Assembly (NCBI GenBank): GCA_964409235.1
Contig: CAYPCN010000014.1
Span: 1-37,921 of the forward strand
Source: CAINFV01 sp964409235
GTDB lineage: Bacteria > Chlamydiota > Chlamydiia > Chlamydiales > FEN-1388
Direction of reading: 5' to 3'
Length of the DNA stretch: 37,921 nucleotides
The translations under genes were made by a program, and so were the position numbers. The notes under the pieces are model-generated. The model did no database searches, was not told where the DNA came from, and worked only from the letters and a program-made list of their open reading frames with translations. Position 1 is the first letter of the stretch. Each line of letters begins with the position of its first letter. Below, in pieces: positions 16,547-24,691 of the stretch.

Positions 16547-16577
16547 AGTCAATATACACACGCCTCGGGGAGGGCCC

Positions 16578-18008
16578 ATGGACGATTCCTACCTGGTGAT
16601 CGCCAGGCGCTATCGACCGCAAACATTTTCCGATGTCGTCGGGCAAGACGCTATCGTCCGCACGCTGAAAAATGCATTGCAGGCCAAACGCGTTTGCCAC
16701 GCCTACCTCTTTGCTGGCTCTCGAGGCACGGGGAAAACATCTATTGCCAGACTGTACGCCAAAGCACTGAACTGTGCTTCTCCTCTTCCCTCTGGAGAAC
16801 CATGTAATGCCTGCGCTTCGTGCGTAGAGATTACAGAAGGCCGGTCGTTGGACGTCCAGGAGATCGACGGCGCTTCACACCGCGGCATCGATCACATCCG
16901 ATCTCTCACAGAATCGGCATCCTACGCTCCTGCCTGTGGGCGGTATAAGATCTACCTCATCGACGAAGTTCACATGCTGACGAAAGAGGCGTTTAACGCT
17001 CTCTTGAAGACTCTCGAAGAACCCCCTCCATCTGTGAAGTTCTTCCTCGCCACAACAGAGCCCCATAAAATTCCAACGACGATCATCAGTCGCTGTCAGC
17101 GATTTACCCTTCACAGGCTCTCGCACGATGCTATTGTCTCTAAGCTCCGTCGTATCGTCGACGATATGCAGGTCCGCGCTGACGAGTCCGCCCTGCGCCG
17201 CATTGCCAGCTATGCTGACGGTGGCCTTCGCGATGCCGAATCCCTGCTAGATCAGGTGATCACCTTCTCAGAAGGGTATATCCGCGAGGAAATTGTAGAA
17301 GAGGTATTCGGTATTGCTCCACGGCAATGGCTAGTAGAGCTCGATCGCGCGATCGCTACAGTTGATATCCGCGTTGCCTATGCCGTCAGCGACCGCGTCT
17401 TCCACGAAGGCAAAGACATCGGCCATTTTATCGATGATCTCACCGATCACTACCGTTCTCTGCTTTTGCTCAAGCTCGGCATCTCGCCGCAACCACTGGC
17501 AGGGGATGACGACCTCTCTTCTACGGCCGCTTCGTTGTCGCAAGAGCATCTCCTCGAAATTCTCAACCTGTTAGCCGAAGCACAGCGCACATTGAAAACG
17601 GCTGCCTCTCAGAGATTTTTGCTCGAATGGCTCCTCGTCCACATCGTCCGTATCCAAAGGAAGATTCCTCTGCCACTCATCGCCCGAAAGCTGTTTGAGC
17701 TCCAAGAACAGCTGCATGACAAAACCGAAGAGCTGCCGAAGCACGTGGTATCTGCACACGCCATCCAGATGCCCGCAGCAGCACCAACGGCGCCTATGGC
17801 ACCCCCCACCCAACATACAACGCCTGCAAAAAAGTCCCGCACCCCTAAGGCACAGGCCTGTGGAGCGCCTGAGCAAGAGAGTGGGCAACAGCGGCCGTCT
17901 CCAGTGCCTTCATTGTCAGCAGAACAGGAAAAGGTTCACCAAGAAAATCTCATTCAATTTGCAGCCGTAGAACTCGGCGCAACGATCGTCAGACCCGCTA
18001 ACCCTTGA
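16578..18008 (+). CDS. dnaX: DNA polymerase III gamma subunit
   Basis: DnaX is the clamp-loader ATPase of the replicase. The 476 residues start at ATG 16578, preceded by GGGGAGGG. Seen are RYRPQTFSDVVGQD (box II-like), Walker A GSRGTGKT (47-54), zinc ligands Cys66, 76, 79 and 82, Walker B IYLIDEVHML (about 125-134), and TTIISRCQRF. Domain III continues to about 370; the rest is a Pro-rich tail. It lacks a long tau-like C-terminus, and I see no A-AAA-AAG slippery site within it, so only one product is expected. It is followed after 12 bases by ybaB, the same pairing as in Chlamydia and most bacteria. The call is firm. Confidence 0.95.
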   Translation: MDDSYLVIARRYRPQTFSDVVGQDAIVRTLKNALQAKRVCHAYLFAGSRGTGKTSIARLYAKALNCASPLPSGEPCNACASCVEITEGRSLDVQEIDGASHRGIDHIRSLTESASYAPACGRYKIYLIDEVHMLTKEAFNALLKTLEEPPPSVKFFLATTEPHKIPTTIISRCQRFTLHRLSHDAIVSKLRRIVDDMQVRADESALRRIASYADGGLRDAESLLDQVITFSEGYIREEIVEEVFGIAPRQWLVELDRAIATVDIRVAYAVSDRVFHEGKDIGHFIDDLTDHYRSLLLLKLGISPQPLAGDDDLSSTAASLSQEHLLEILNLLAEAQRTLKTAASQRFLLEWLLVHIVRIQRKIPLPLIARKLFELQEQLHDKTEELPKHVVSAHAIQMPAAAPTAPMAPPTQHTTPAKKSRTPKAQACGAPEQESGQQRPSPVPSLSAEQEKVHQENLIQFAAVELGATIVRPANP

Positions 18009-18020
18009 CACGAGTATCCT

Positions 18021-18347
18021 ATGGGAACAGGATTTGCGAAGAAAAAAAAGCAAGCACGCCAGATGCAAGCCCAGATGAGCAAGCTGCACGACTCTCTCTC
18101 TTCAAAACTAGAAACAATAGAAGCGGAGGGCAGCGCTGGCAATGGCCTTGTGAGAATTACCCTTTCAGGAGCCGGTGAGATGAAGCGCATTCGCATCAAC
18201 CCTGAGTGCGTTGATCCCGAGGATATCGAAGGCCTTGAGGCGCTTGTCAAAGCTGCTCATAAAGAGGCGTATGATAAGATTCAAGAGATGACAAAGGATG
18301 GGCCAAGCCTTCAAGATCTTCCTGGGCTTTCCCTGCTAGGAATGTGA
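18021..18347 (+). CDS. ybaB: Nucleoid-associated protein, YbaB/EbfC family
   Basis: This 108-residue DNA-binding protein follows dnaX by 12 bases, and translation is probably coupled since the Shine-Dalgarno is weak. The lysine-rich start FAKKKKQARQMQAQM leads into a helix, then the strands GNGLVRITLSGAGEMKRIRINPE and the helix ALVKAAHKEAYDKIQEM, all family features. The end DLPGLSLLGM is also typical of this family. The dimer binds DNA loosely and shapes the nucleoid. The gene ends 12 bases from the convergent oxidoreductase; no terminator is evident between them. Confidence 0.9.
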   Translation: MGTGFAKKKKQARQMQAQMSKLHDSLSSKLETIEAEGSAGNGLVRITLSGAGEMKRIRINPECVDPEDIEGLEALVKAAHKEAYDKIQEMTKDGPSLQDLPGLSLLGM

Positions 18348-18359
18348 GACACTCGACAG

Positions 18360-19952
18360 TCAGGTATGTTGCCACCCGTCGATGTCGTGGGCGCACAGAA
18401 TACCTGCCGATACGACGCCTTCAACCCCAGGGCTCCCCAAGGACGCGTTAGCCATGTATAAGCCAGGGACTGGAGCGCGGAAGTACGGCCTGCTCGAAGA
18501 GCGAGTGGTGTCAAAGCCATACACGGCTCCATAGGGAATGTTGGCAAGCTCAGCAAATGTGTGTGGAGTCACCACCTTTTGCATGACAATGGCCTTTTCC
18601 AATTCTGGGATGAGCTCCTTGCCTCGTGCCAGCAGCTCTTCAGTCCGTTCTTTGATGTACTGCTCTGTCTCTTCCTTGGTATTGCGAATGAAGCTAGTAA
18701 AGCGAACTGTCTGACGGAGGATGACAGCAGACTTCCCTTTTGGCGCCAAGCTTGGATCGTACTTTGAAGGGATGGCCACATAGGTATGATTGTAGCGATC
18801 TTGGCAGATAGAGGTATAGTTGGGTAGTGGATGGTCCACGGCCAGATGCAGCGCAAAGGCTGAATTGCCGAGCGGCAAGCCCCACAGTTCTTTGAGGAAG
18901 TCTGGCGGCATCACATCGGGATCGATGAGGTCAAAATAGGCGGTTTTGGCGTTCACATTGCACACCACGATAGGAGCGAGAAACTCCTTTGTCCCCACTC
19001 GCACGCCGACAACGCCGTTCTTTCCAACGAGGATTTTTTCCACATACTGATTACAGAGAACCTCTCCACCATGTTCTTTGATGGAGGATGCCAATACTTC
19101 AGCAAAGCGCTGAGGCGTTCCGAGGGCTTGGTATCCTCCTGAGAAAAAGTATCCAAAGGAGTTGAGTGCCACAGTACTGGCCGACACCGAGCATGGAAGG
19201 ACCCCTAAATACGAGACAAAGCCACACAGCACAGTTTTGATATCAGGATTGGTAAAATATTCATCCAAGATGTCTTGGTATGGCTTCTTCTCCCAGCGTA
19301 GAAGGTCCTGGTGGTTGTCGGCATACCGTTTGTTCCATTCTGGTGGCATCACAGTGGGCCACAGCTCTTGAGGAATGATGATTCCCCATTGCTGTACCAT
19401 CTGGGGATCATACCCATTTTCGTACACCGTCCTCGCCGCCGCAAAAAAGCGGCGAATATCGACCTCATCTTGAGGGTATGTTTGAATGAGCGCTCGCTCA
19501 AACGCATCTTTCTCATTGCCCACTGAGAAGGATCGAGTCCGATCGTGAAACGTATGCGTGTTGGGGACAAAGAGCGTAGAAGGGTCGATGTTCAGTTGCC
19601 TGAGGAGATAGGAGAGAGAGCCCTTTTCTCCAAGTCCTTCAATATCTTCTGCCCCATAGCAGAAGCGATAGCCGTCCATTGTGTACGAAGAACAAAGCCC
19701 GCCAACGACAGAATTTTTTTCGAGCACAAGGACTTTATATCCTTTTTTTGCCAACAAGGATCCACAGGACAGCCCTCCGAAGCCGCTCCCCACGATGATC
19801 ACATCATATTCATTATGGCCCTTCTTTTTCGCACGATCTGGGCTGACACGCCACGACAACATCGAGTGCATATCAGCCTTACTCCAGGAGAGCGTGAGAA
19901 GGAGGCCAAGAGAAAGACATATCCCAAGACCCATGAATAGCCTGCGAATCAT
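18360..19952 (-). CDS. FAD-dependent oxidoreductase, phytoene desaturase/CrtISO family
   Basis: I choose ATG 19952, which has GGAAGG six bases upstream on the minus strand; ATG 19985 is in frame with a poorer site. The 530 residues begin with a hydrophobic segment (LFMGLGICLSLGLLLTLSW) that may be an uncleaved anchor or signal. The FAD-binding motif YDVIIVGSGFGGLSCG and the LEKNSVVGGLCSSY sequence follow. The C-terminal FAD motif includes APVPGLYMANASLGSPGVEGVVSAG. Members include carotenoid desaturases, isomerases and retinol saturases. No carotenoid gene is nearby, so the substrate is unknown. The export-like N-terminus is unusual for this family. Family call firm, role not assigned. Confidence 0.85.
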   Translation of the reverse strand: MIRRLFMGLGICLSLGLLLTLSWSKADMHSMLSWRVSPDRAKKKGHNEYDVIIVGSGFGGLSCGSLLAKKGYKVLVLEKNSVVGGLCSSYTMDGYRFCYGAEDIEGLGEKGSLSYLLRQLNIDPSTLFVPNTHTFHDRTRSFSVGNEKDAFERALIQTYPQDEVDIRRFFAAARTVYENGYDPQMVQQWGIIIPQELWPTVMPPEWNKRYADNHQDLLRWEKKPYQDILDEYFTNPDIKTVLCGFVSYLGVLPCSVSASTVALNSFGYFFSGGYQALGTPQRFAEVLASSIKEHGGEVLCNQYVEKILVGKNGVVGVRVGTKEFLAPIVVCNVNAKTAYFDLIDPDVMPPDFLKELWGLPLGNSAFALHLAVDHPLPNYTSICQDRYNHTYVAIPSKYDPSLAPKGKSAVILRQTVRFTSFIRNTKEETEQYIKERTEELLARGKELIPELEKAIVMQKVVTPHTFAELANIPYGAVYGFDTTRSSSRPYFRAPVPGLYMANASLGSPGVEGVVSAGILCAHDIDGWQHT

Positions 19953-20124
19953 ACCTAACCTTCCACTGTGGGTATAGACACTCATTGGTCCAGATACTCC
20001 GTTGCCAGGATTTAATCAAAGATAAAATTAGTATTGTCGAAATTGCACCATAAGGCCACCATCTTTGGGTTCTGGGCCGAAAAATTCTTCCATAGTACCA
20101 ATGGTCCCGGGGAGGGTGGCCTCT

Positions 20125-20910
20125 ATGCGATGTTTGTGCGTTCTTGGTGTGTATGCGATGATGCTTTCCTCGCTATTGGGCCAAGAGCTCTCTTTTGTGG
20201 CTGTGGATGGCACCACGACCTCAGTAGTGGTGGAACACGGCCGAGGGGCTCTTCTTCGGCATGCCCCATGCTCGACGTTTAAGATCGTACTCAGTTTGAT
20301 AGGGTTTGATCTTGGAATTTTGCTCGATGCTGATACCCCAGAATACCCGTATGATGGCAGCGATGCCACGGTGGAGGCGTGGAAAGCTCCGCACACGCCA
20401 AAGAGCTGGATACAGCAGTCGGTCGTTTGGTATTCGCAGCGGCTGGCCCAGCAGATTGGCATGGAGCGCATGAGCCGCTACGTGGCGCTGTTTGACTACG
20501 GCAATCAAGATTTGACGGGCGATAGAGGGCAGAACAACGGGCTGACCCATGCCTGGCTCAGCTCGTCCCTGAAGATTTCTCCTCTCGAACAAACAGTGTT
20601 TTTGCACAAGCTCGTCACCGATCGTCTGCCAGTATCAGCTCACGCTCTCAGCATGACCAAGCAGCTGCTGTTCTGTGAAGAACTCGACGGAGGATGGAGA
20701 CTGTTTGCCAAAACGGGAACGGGCTTTGAGAGGTACCCTGATGGATCTCCCAATTTCTTCCGAAAAATTGCCTGGTTCGTGGGATGGATAGAAAGGGGAC
20801 AGCGCCACTACGAGTTTGCTCTGAATCTCTCCGAGATGTCCACCGTTCCCACCAAGGATGAACGAAAGGAGATTGTCCTCCGTTCTTTCCAAGAAGTAGG
20901 GATCTTATAA
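20125..20910 (+). CDS. Class D (OXA-type) beta-lactamase
   Basis: Serine beta-lactamases of this class hydrolyse penicillins and related drugs in the periplasm. ATG 20125 is best because GGGGAGG (20109-20115) precedes it by nine bases and a signal peptide follows (MRCLCVLGVYAMMLSSLLGQ); the frame opens earlier at 20065 without such support. The 261 residues match class D length. Motifs are STFK (Ser50, Lys53), SVV (99-101), YGN (125-127), a Trp in THAWLSSS and KTG (196-198), all intact. It stands alone between an oppositely oriented oxidoreductase and the PEBP gene. Active enzyme is expected. Physiological role in a chlamydia, which makes little peptidoglycan, is an open question. Confidence 0.9.
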   Translation: MRCLCVLGVYAMMLSSLLGQELSFVAVDGTTTSVVVEHGRGALLRHAPCSTFKIVLSLIGFDLGILLDADTPEYPYDGSDATVEAWKAPHTPKSWIQQSVVWYSQRLAQQIGMERMSRYVALFDYGNQDLTGDRGQNNGLTHAWLSSSLKISPLEQTVFLHKLVTDRLPVSAHALSMTKQLLFCEELDGGWRLFAKTGTGFERYPDGSPNFFRKIAWFVGWIERGQRHYEFALNLSEMSTVPTKDERKEIVLRSFQEVGIL

Positions 20911-20980
20911 CTCCAGCTCTTCTTGGAGCACACAAAACCGCCCATGCTCTCGACGCTGAATGTCCAAGAGACCGCTGCTG

Positions 20981-21460
20981 TCACGATTTCTGCAATTCGT
21001 ACGTCCCTATGAGCTCAGCGTTGGCAAGAATCGCACCTGCCATCGCCTGTTCCAATTCGCGTTTTGTCGGCCGGCTGAGTCCTTCGATTTCTTTGGAGAG
21101 AGCGTACAGCTTGAAGAAGTACCGATGTCTTCCGACAGGGGGGTGTGGACCGCCGTAGGCTGTTCTTCGAAAGTCATTGATTCCCTCTTTAGTCCCTAGC
21201 GGCAACTCATCGGTGGTAATGCCTTCTTTCAGCTCTCTCGTCACAGCGGGTATATTATAGAGCACCCAATGGACCCAGGTCATGGTTGGATGTGCTGGAT
21301 CTGGCGCATCAGGGTCGTCAACAATTAAGGCAAAGGTCACGGTCCCCTCCGGAGGGTCAGACCATGAAAGCGGTGGAGAGATGTTTTTCCCTTCGCCTGT
21401 GTACTGCACAGGAATGGGTCCCATATGATCGAACCCTGAAGAATATACGACCAGCGCCAT
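20981..21460 (-). CDS. PEBP family protein, YbhB/YbcL type
   Basis: 159 residues from ATG 21460 with AAGGAG eight bases upstream. It shows the phosphatidylethanolamine-binding protein signature: NISPPLSW, VDDPDAPDP...WVHWVLYNIP, then GGPHPPVGRHRYFFKLYAL. It has no signal peptide, so the protein is cytoplasmic. Chlamydia has one such protein (CT736, annotated YbcL). Eukaryotic relatives inhibit Raf kinase; bacterial members are of unsettled function. Its Shine-Dalgarno lies directly next to a copy of the repeat family. The gene is complete; the role is not assigned. Confidence 0.9.
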   Translation of the reverse strand: MALVVYSSGFDHMGPIPVQYTGEGKNISPPLSWSDPPEGTVTFALIVDDPDAPDPAHPTMTWVHWVLYNIPAVTRELKEGITTDELPLGTKEGINDFRRTAYGGPHPPVGRHRYFFKLYALSKEIEGLSRPTKRELEQAMAGAILANAELIGTYELQKS

Positions 21461-21474
21461 ACCGTTGACTCCTT

Positions 21475-21571
21475 GAGCCCTTTGCGATGTGGATTTCTAG
21501 AGGAGAAGGGGGAGATTTTTGGATCGAACTCAGCCTTCTCCATCCTCCAAAAGGCACATCGCAAATGGATC
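21475..21571 (+). repeat. Interspersed MITE-like repeat copy 7, lacking the central palindrome
   Basis: It runs GAGCCCTTTGCGATGTGG, ATTTCTAGAGGAGA, GGGGGAGATTTTTGGATCGA, then jumps to CCATCCTCCAAAAGGCACATCGC and AAATGG. Both termini are well kept, but the CATATG palindrome is deleted. It lies immediately upstream of the minus-strand PEBP gene. Confidence 0.85.
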
Positions 21572-21647
21572 TCCTTACTCTTGTACAGAATCCCCGTCCT
21601 TACTACAGTTCTTCTGTGTGTTTACACAAGGACGCTCTTTACACCCA

Positions 21648-21705
21648 GGTTGCTACTACATCTAGTAGGTCAGAGAGCGTGATAGGTAGCAACCCGGGCT
21701 ATAAT
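21648..21705 (+). promoter_or_regulatory. Inverted repeat and TATAAT upstream of an unknown gene
   Basis: GGTTGCTAC (21648-21656) and GTAGCAACC (21686-21694) form a 9-bp inverted repeat whose right arm ends six bases before a consensus TATAAT (21700-21705). A -35 at 17-base spacing would lie in the loop, but nothing like TTGACA is there, so activation by a bound factor is plausible. A smaller CTACTA/TAGTAG pair lies within. Confidence 0.45.
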
Positions 21706-21729
21706 CTAAATACATGAGGAGACAATCTT

Positions 21730-22404
21730 ATGTCTACCCTACGTACTACGCTCGATCAAAGTATTGAGACCATGGAACGGTTGGCCCACGTGCCACCAAC
21801 ATCGTTGAGTCTACTATCCTCCAATCTTGAGCTCGTCAAGCAATGGGGCCGACTACAGAGAATCTTCCTGTTCTTCTCCTCGAAGAACCCTTGTCAGCAC
21901 TTGGATCCGCTCGTATCGATACAGCAGTTCAAAGATCGGATGAACCACATCCTGACCTCCAGCAAGTACACGCCTGACATGCACCATACGTGCAAGAAGG
22001 CGGCCGAGATTTTTACGGGGCTGATCCTTCGCACCAATGCCAAGGCGCCTGCAACAAAACGCATCGCAGAAGAGGAGCTGCACACTCTGCTCGACTTCTC
22101 TGTGCTCGAGAAATCTCATGGAGGTTCCAAACCCCCTCTTGCCTCGCCCAGTGACCAATGGCGCATCCAGTCACAACAGCCGATAGAGGAGCCAGTTGCC
22201 AAGTCTGTTGACTCGGTTCAGCGGTCATCTGTTGATGCCGCTCTTTCAGCACTTGCCCCTTGTGCGCGACAACATTCTCCAGCACACGATGTTCTCCGCC
22301 GGCCTGTCGTACGAAAAAAGCAAGATGAGAGAGTCTTCCCTCGTCCGTTCCACATGGTGCTACGCTCAAGAACAAGGATGCCGGATTCCGCCCCGAAGAA
22401 ATAG
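21730..22404 (+). CDS. Unknown protein with basic C-terminus
   Basis: 224 residues from ATG 21730, eight bases after AGGAG. I do not recognise it. Residues 1-120 are mostly helical with LAHVPPTSLSLLSSNLELVKQWGRLQRIFLFF; the middle is Ser/Pro/Gln-rich; the end is strongly basic (DVLRRPVVRKKQDE, LRSRTR). No signal peptide or membrane helix. Its own AT-poor promoter shows a 9-bp inverted repeat before TATAAT, and repeat copies flank it on both sides (21475-21571, 22411-22546). Its composition and layout resemble the other orphan proteins here that I suspect are host-directed, but I see no direct evidence for that. Confidence 0.7.
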   Translation: MSTLRTTLDQSIETMERLAHVPPTSLSLLSSNLELVKQWGRLQRIFLFFSSKNPCQHLDPLVSIQQFKDRMNHILTSSKYTPDMHHTCKKAAEIFTGLILRTNAKAPATKRIAEEELHTLLDFSVLEKSHGGSKPPLASPSDQWRIQSQQPIEEPVAKSVDSVQRSSVDAALSALAPCARQHSPAHDVLRRPVVRKKQDERVFPRPFHMVLRSRTRMPDSAPKK

Positions 22405-22410
22405 CCTCAA

Positions 22411-22546
22411 AAGCCGTTTGTGATGCGGATGTTTAGAGATTTGTGGATCGAGCTCTCCTAAAACCGACGAAACCCATATGCCCTGACATATGGGTGGGAA
22501 GGGTTGTGGTAGATTCGACTCTATCCTCCAAAAGGCACATAGCTCT
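22411..22546 (+). repeat. Interspersed MITE-like repeat copy 8
   Basis: AGCCGTTTGTGATGCGG starts the copy. It continues TTTGTGGATCGAGCTCTCC, the palindrome CATATG-CCCTGA-CATATG, GGGTTGTGGTAGATTCGACT and TCCTCCAAAAGGCACAT, and ends AGCTCT with CGCAA deleted from the right terminus. It ends three bases before the stop of the minus-strand gene that follows. Confidence 0.85.
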
Positions 22547-22548
22547 CC

Positions 22549-23802
22549 TTACGAAGGGGGCGCGGTGAAGGGCAGGTCTTCGCGGAAAGAGGCTGTCGTG
22601 TCCGTACCTTCGCTTGGAACTTCGAGATGTCCGGTCACTGTTTCAAGAGCTGCAAATTGGGAGAGGATACGTCGCAGGTGCGAGATGATCTCGTCACGGT
22701 CTGGCAGTGCATTGTAGCGCGGTGCGGCCAGCATCTGCCCTACCTCAGCGAAGGGCTGCATAAAAAACGCCGGATTAGCAGTCCTCTCACGTCGATAGCT
22801 CTCTTTGACATGGGTTTCGAGAATCGCGAGCACCTTCGTGATGGAGGCTGTGTCAGCCACCCCTCGCTCGATCGACCGGTCGATGAGACACTTGACGATC
22901 TCTGAAAATGCCGACGTCAGCTCACTATCAATATCGCCCATATCCAGCTTGCCTTCTGACTTTTGCCCTGTCTGCGACATCGTTACTAAAATGAAGAATC
23001 CCAGCGAAGGATGACAACTGTGAAATGTCAAGAATAGCCGTGCCGCAACGCGGACAGCCTCTTCGAGAGCTGTTGGGTTCCCCATATCGCATGCTTCTTT
23101 GATCACCCACGCTAGGCGTTTTGCTGTCCGCGCTTCGGCCAACGAGTAGCGATCGAGAAGCGACTCTTCGTGTTCCAGCGAGACACGATAGAGGGATATC
23201 TTCACGATCGCGCCAAGCCAGAGTTCTGGTGCAGTCAGAATTTTCGATGTAAAGAGTCGGAGGGCGGCCAGCCTCCCGCTTTTCATATAGGAAATGATCA
23301 ACGTAAACACGATTTCAAAAGAAAGCGTGTAGAGAGCATCATCACGCTTGCGAACAGATTCGCGCATCATTTCGAGGAGCCACTCTGCCATACCCTCCGG
23401 ATAGCGTCGGTAGTGAAAGCGAAAGTACGCGGCTCGTAGCAAGTCAAAAAGGATGCCGATGAGGATCATGCTGATGGCAAAACTCCACAGCAGTGGCAGG
23501 AGATCCTGACTGACGATCATCACTCCAATCAACGAGACCGCCATTATGCCTGCTGAATAGCCGTACATCCTTCGGTCCTTCATGTTCGACCGGAGGGCGG
23601 ATGATGACAAGGCACTCAACTCTGTGCCGAGGGCGAGGAATAGCGTCCACATCCACGGAAGCAAGGAGCTGAAGAGCGTCACGCCAAATATGAACAACAG
23701 CAACGTTTCAGGAAATACCACCGCCGCTTGCAATGCTGGAACTATTTCCATGCCTACGGCCATGGCAAGAGCAGCGCAAATTCCGATAAGAGTCGCCATC
23801 AT
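22549..23802 (-). CDS. Unknown membrane protein with helical cytosolic domain
   Basis: I set the start at ATG 23802 (a second ATG follows at 23799), behind GGGAGG on the minus strand; the open frame goes back to GTG 23844 with no ribosome site. About 417 residues. The first 150 hold four or so membrane helices, such as ATLIGICAALAMAVGM, LLLFIFGVTLFSSLL and MAVSLIGVMIVSQDLLPLLW. The remaining 270 are helical with charged surfaces and a hydrophobic stretch SFEIVFTLIISYM. No family is recognised and no catalytic motif stands out. It is divergent from the small gene at 24006, and a repeat copy abuts its stop. Function unknown. Confidence 0.8.
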   Translation of the reverse strand: MMATLIGICAALAMAVGMEIVPALQAAVVFPETLLLFIFGVTLFSSLLPWMWTLFLALGTELSALSSSALRSNMKDRRMYGYSAGIMAVSLIGVMIVSQDLLPLLWSFAISMILIGILFDLLRAAYFRFHYRRYPEGMAEWLLEMMRESVRKRDDALYTLSFEIVFTLIISYMKSGRLAALRLFTSKILTAPELWLGAIVKISLYRVSLEHEESLLDRYSLAEARTAKRLAWVIKEACDMGNPTALEEAVRVAARLFLTFHSCHPSLGFFILVTMSQTGQKSEGKLDMGDIDSELTSAFSEIVKCLIDRSIERGVADTASITKVLAILETHVKESYRRERTANPAFFMQPFAEVGQMLAAPRYNALPDRDEIISHLRRILSQFAALETVTGHLEVPSEGTDTTASFREDLPFTAPPS

Positions 23803-23948
23803 GGTCCCCTCCCGCAAGCCAGAATCAGGTTGTGCATTTGTCACATTGCCGAATCAAGCATTTTCTCGCCACTGAAACAATGGCTCGGACAATTCTTGCA
23901 CATATACGACAGGTGTACCATTTGACGCTTGTGATAAATCCTGTCGAA

Positions 23949-23980
23949 TTGACATAACTATTTCCGGCCTGATTTTTAAA
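23949..23980 (+). promoter_or_regulatory. Candidate promoter with consensus -35
   Basis: A perfect TTGACA (23949-23954) lies in the divergent gap before the gene at 24006. The -10 region GATTTTTAAA (23971-23980) is a poor match at any normal spacing. I rate the -35 as good and the promoter as tentative. Confidence 0.4.
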
Positions 23981-24005
23981 CAGTCGGTTAAGAAAAGGAG
24001 ATAAT

Positions 24006-24644
24006 ATGACAATTAATCTTTCTGAACTCGGAAGTGAGCTCATTGGATGGCTTAAATGCATGGAAGAAGAGAGGGACACGACCAAACTTCAACAACACAT
24101 ACAAGCGCACTGCTGTAAAAAATCGTACGAAAATTGCGAGACAGCGGCGAGCGTTCTCATAGATCTCTCCAGCGTACTACGGGATGAGGGGTTTCTCGAA
24201 GGCCTCTCAGAACTACAAGTTCTCATTGCAAAGAAAGTCGATGAGCTCGTCAAAGGGCCGATGGCCGCTGCTGCACCTACAGAGGACAAGGGTATCACGC
24301 AAAAGATCGACCAAAAAGCTCCTGCTGTTCCCTCTTCAGATCGAGCAGTCAATCCAGAGGCGCGCAGAATTTCTTTGATTAAGAGAGAGCTAGAAGAAGT
24401 TGCTGAAGAATTAGCAGAGGCGGAACGGCAAGTCGACGATGAGGAGATTCGCCTTCTTCGACGTAAGCATTTTGGTGCCTACACTGCCGACCTAAACGCC
24501 CTGCTGGCAAAAGTCGAAGCTGCAGCCAAAGATGTGCTGCCGACCACCGCACCAGCTGAAGGCACCGCGCCGAAACAAGGCGATACCGCACAAGAGGAAG
24601 CGATTGTCATTCACGATGATGAGCGCAAAGAGTCGCATTCATAA
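24006..24644 (+). CDS. Unknown acidic helical protein
   Basis: A 212-residue protein from ATG 24006, five bases after AGGAG. Family not recognised. It has an N-terminal helical part (ETAASVLIDLSSVLRDEGF, LQVLIAKKVDEL), a Pro/Ala linker, and a probable coiled coil at about 120-180 (IKRELEEVAEELAEAERQVDDEE). The last 35 residues are Ala/Glu/Asp-rich. There is no signal peptide or membrane helix. The segment around residues 47-78 faintly resembles the N-terminal helices of paralogue B (3994-4947). A strong foldback after the stop (24653-24691) likely terminates both this and the convergent cinA. Function unknown. Confidence 0.75.
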   Translation: MTINLSELGSELIGWLKCMEEERDTTKLQQHIQAHCCKKSYENCETAASVLIDLSSVLRDEGFLEGLSELQVLIAKKVDELVKGPMAAAAPTEDKGITQKIDQKAPAVPSSDRAVNPEARRISLIKRELEEVAEELAEAERQVDDEEIRLLRRKHFGAYTADLNALLAKVEAAAKDVLPTTAPAEGTAPKQGDTAQEEAIVIHDDERKESHS

Positions 24645-24652
24645 CGACCTCA

Positions 24653-24691
24653 CACAAGCCTCTGAAGAGCCTTCTCTTTAAGAGGCTTGTG
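24653..24691. terminator. Bidirectional terminator-like foldback between convergent genes
   Basis: CACAAGCCTCT (24653-24663) pairs perfectly with AGAGGCTTGTG (24681-24691), and inside it AAGAG (24665-24669) pairs with CTCTT (24674-24678) around CCTT. It lies between convergent stops, and its right arm encodes the last residues of cinA. No long T-run follows on either side, so termination is inferred from position and stem strength. Confidence 0.6.

Noticed and set aside
16328..16577. Short open frames inside repeat copies
   Set aside because: They have no ribosome sites, do not persist between copies and have no family features, so they are not genes.
16578..18008. Programmed frameshift producing tau from dnaX
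   Set aside because: No slippery A-AAA-AAG followed by a stem was seen within the gene; the A-run near 18040 is in ybaB.
20888..20927. Inverted repeat TCCAAGAAG/CTTCTTGGA at the end of the beta-lactamase gene as terminator
   Set aside because: The arms straddle the stop with a 22-base loop, compete with a CTCCA/TGGAG pair, and no T-run follows.
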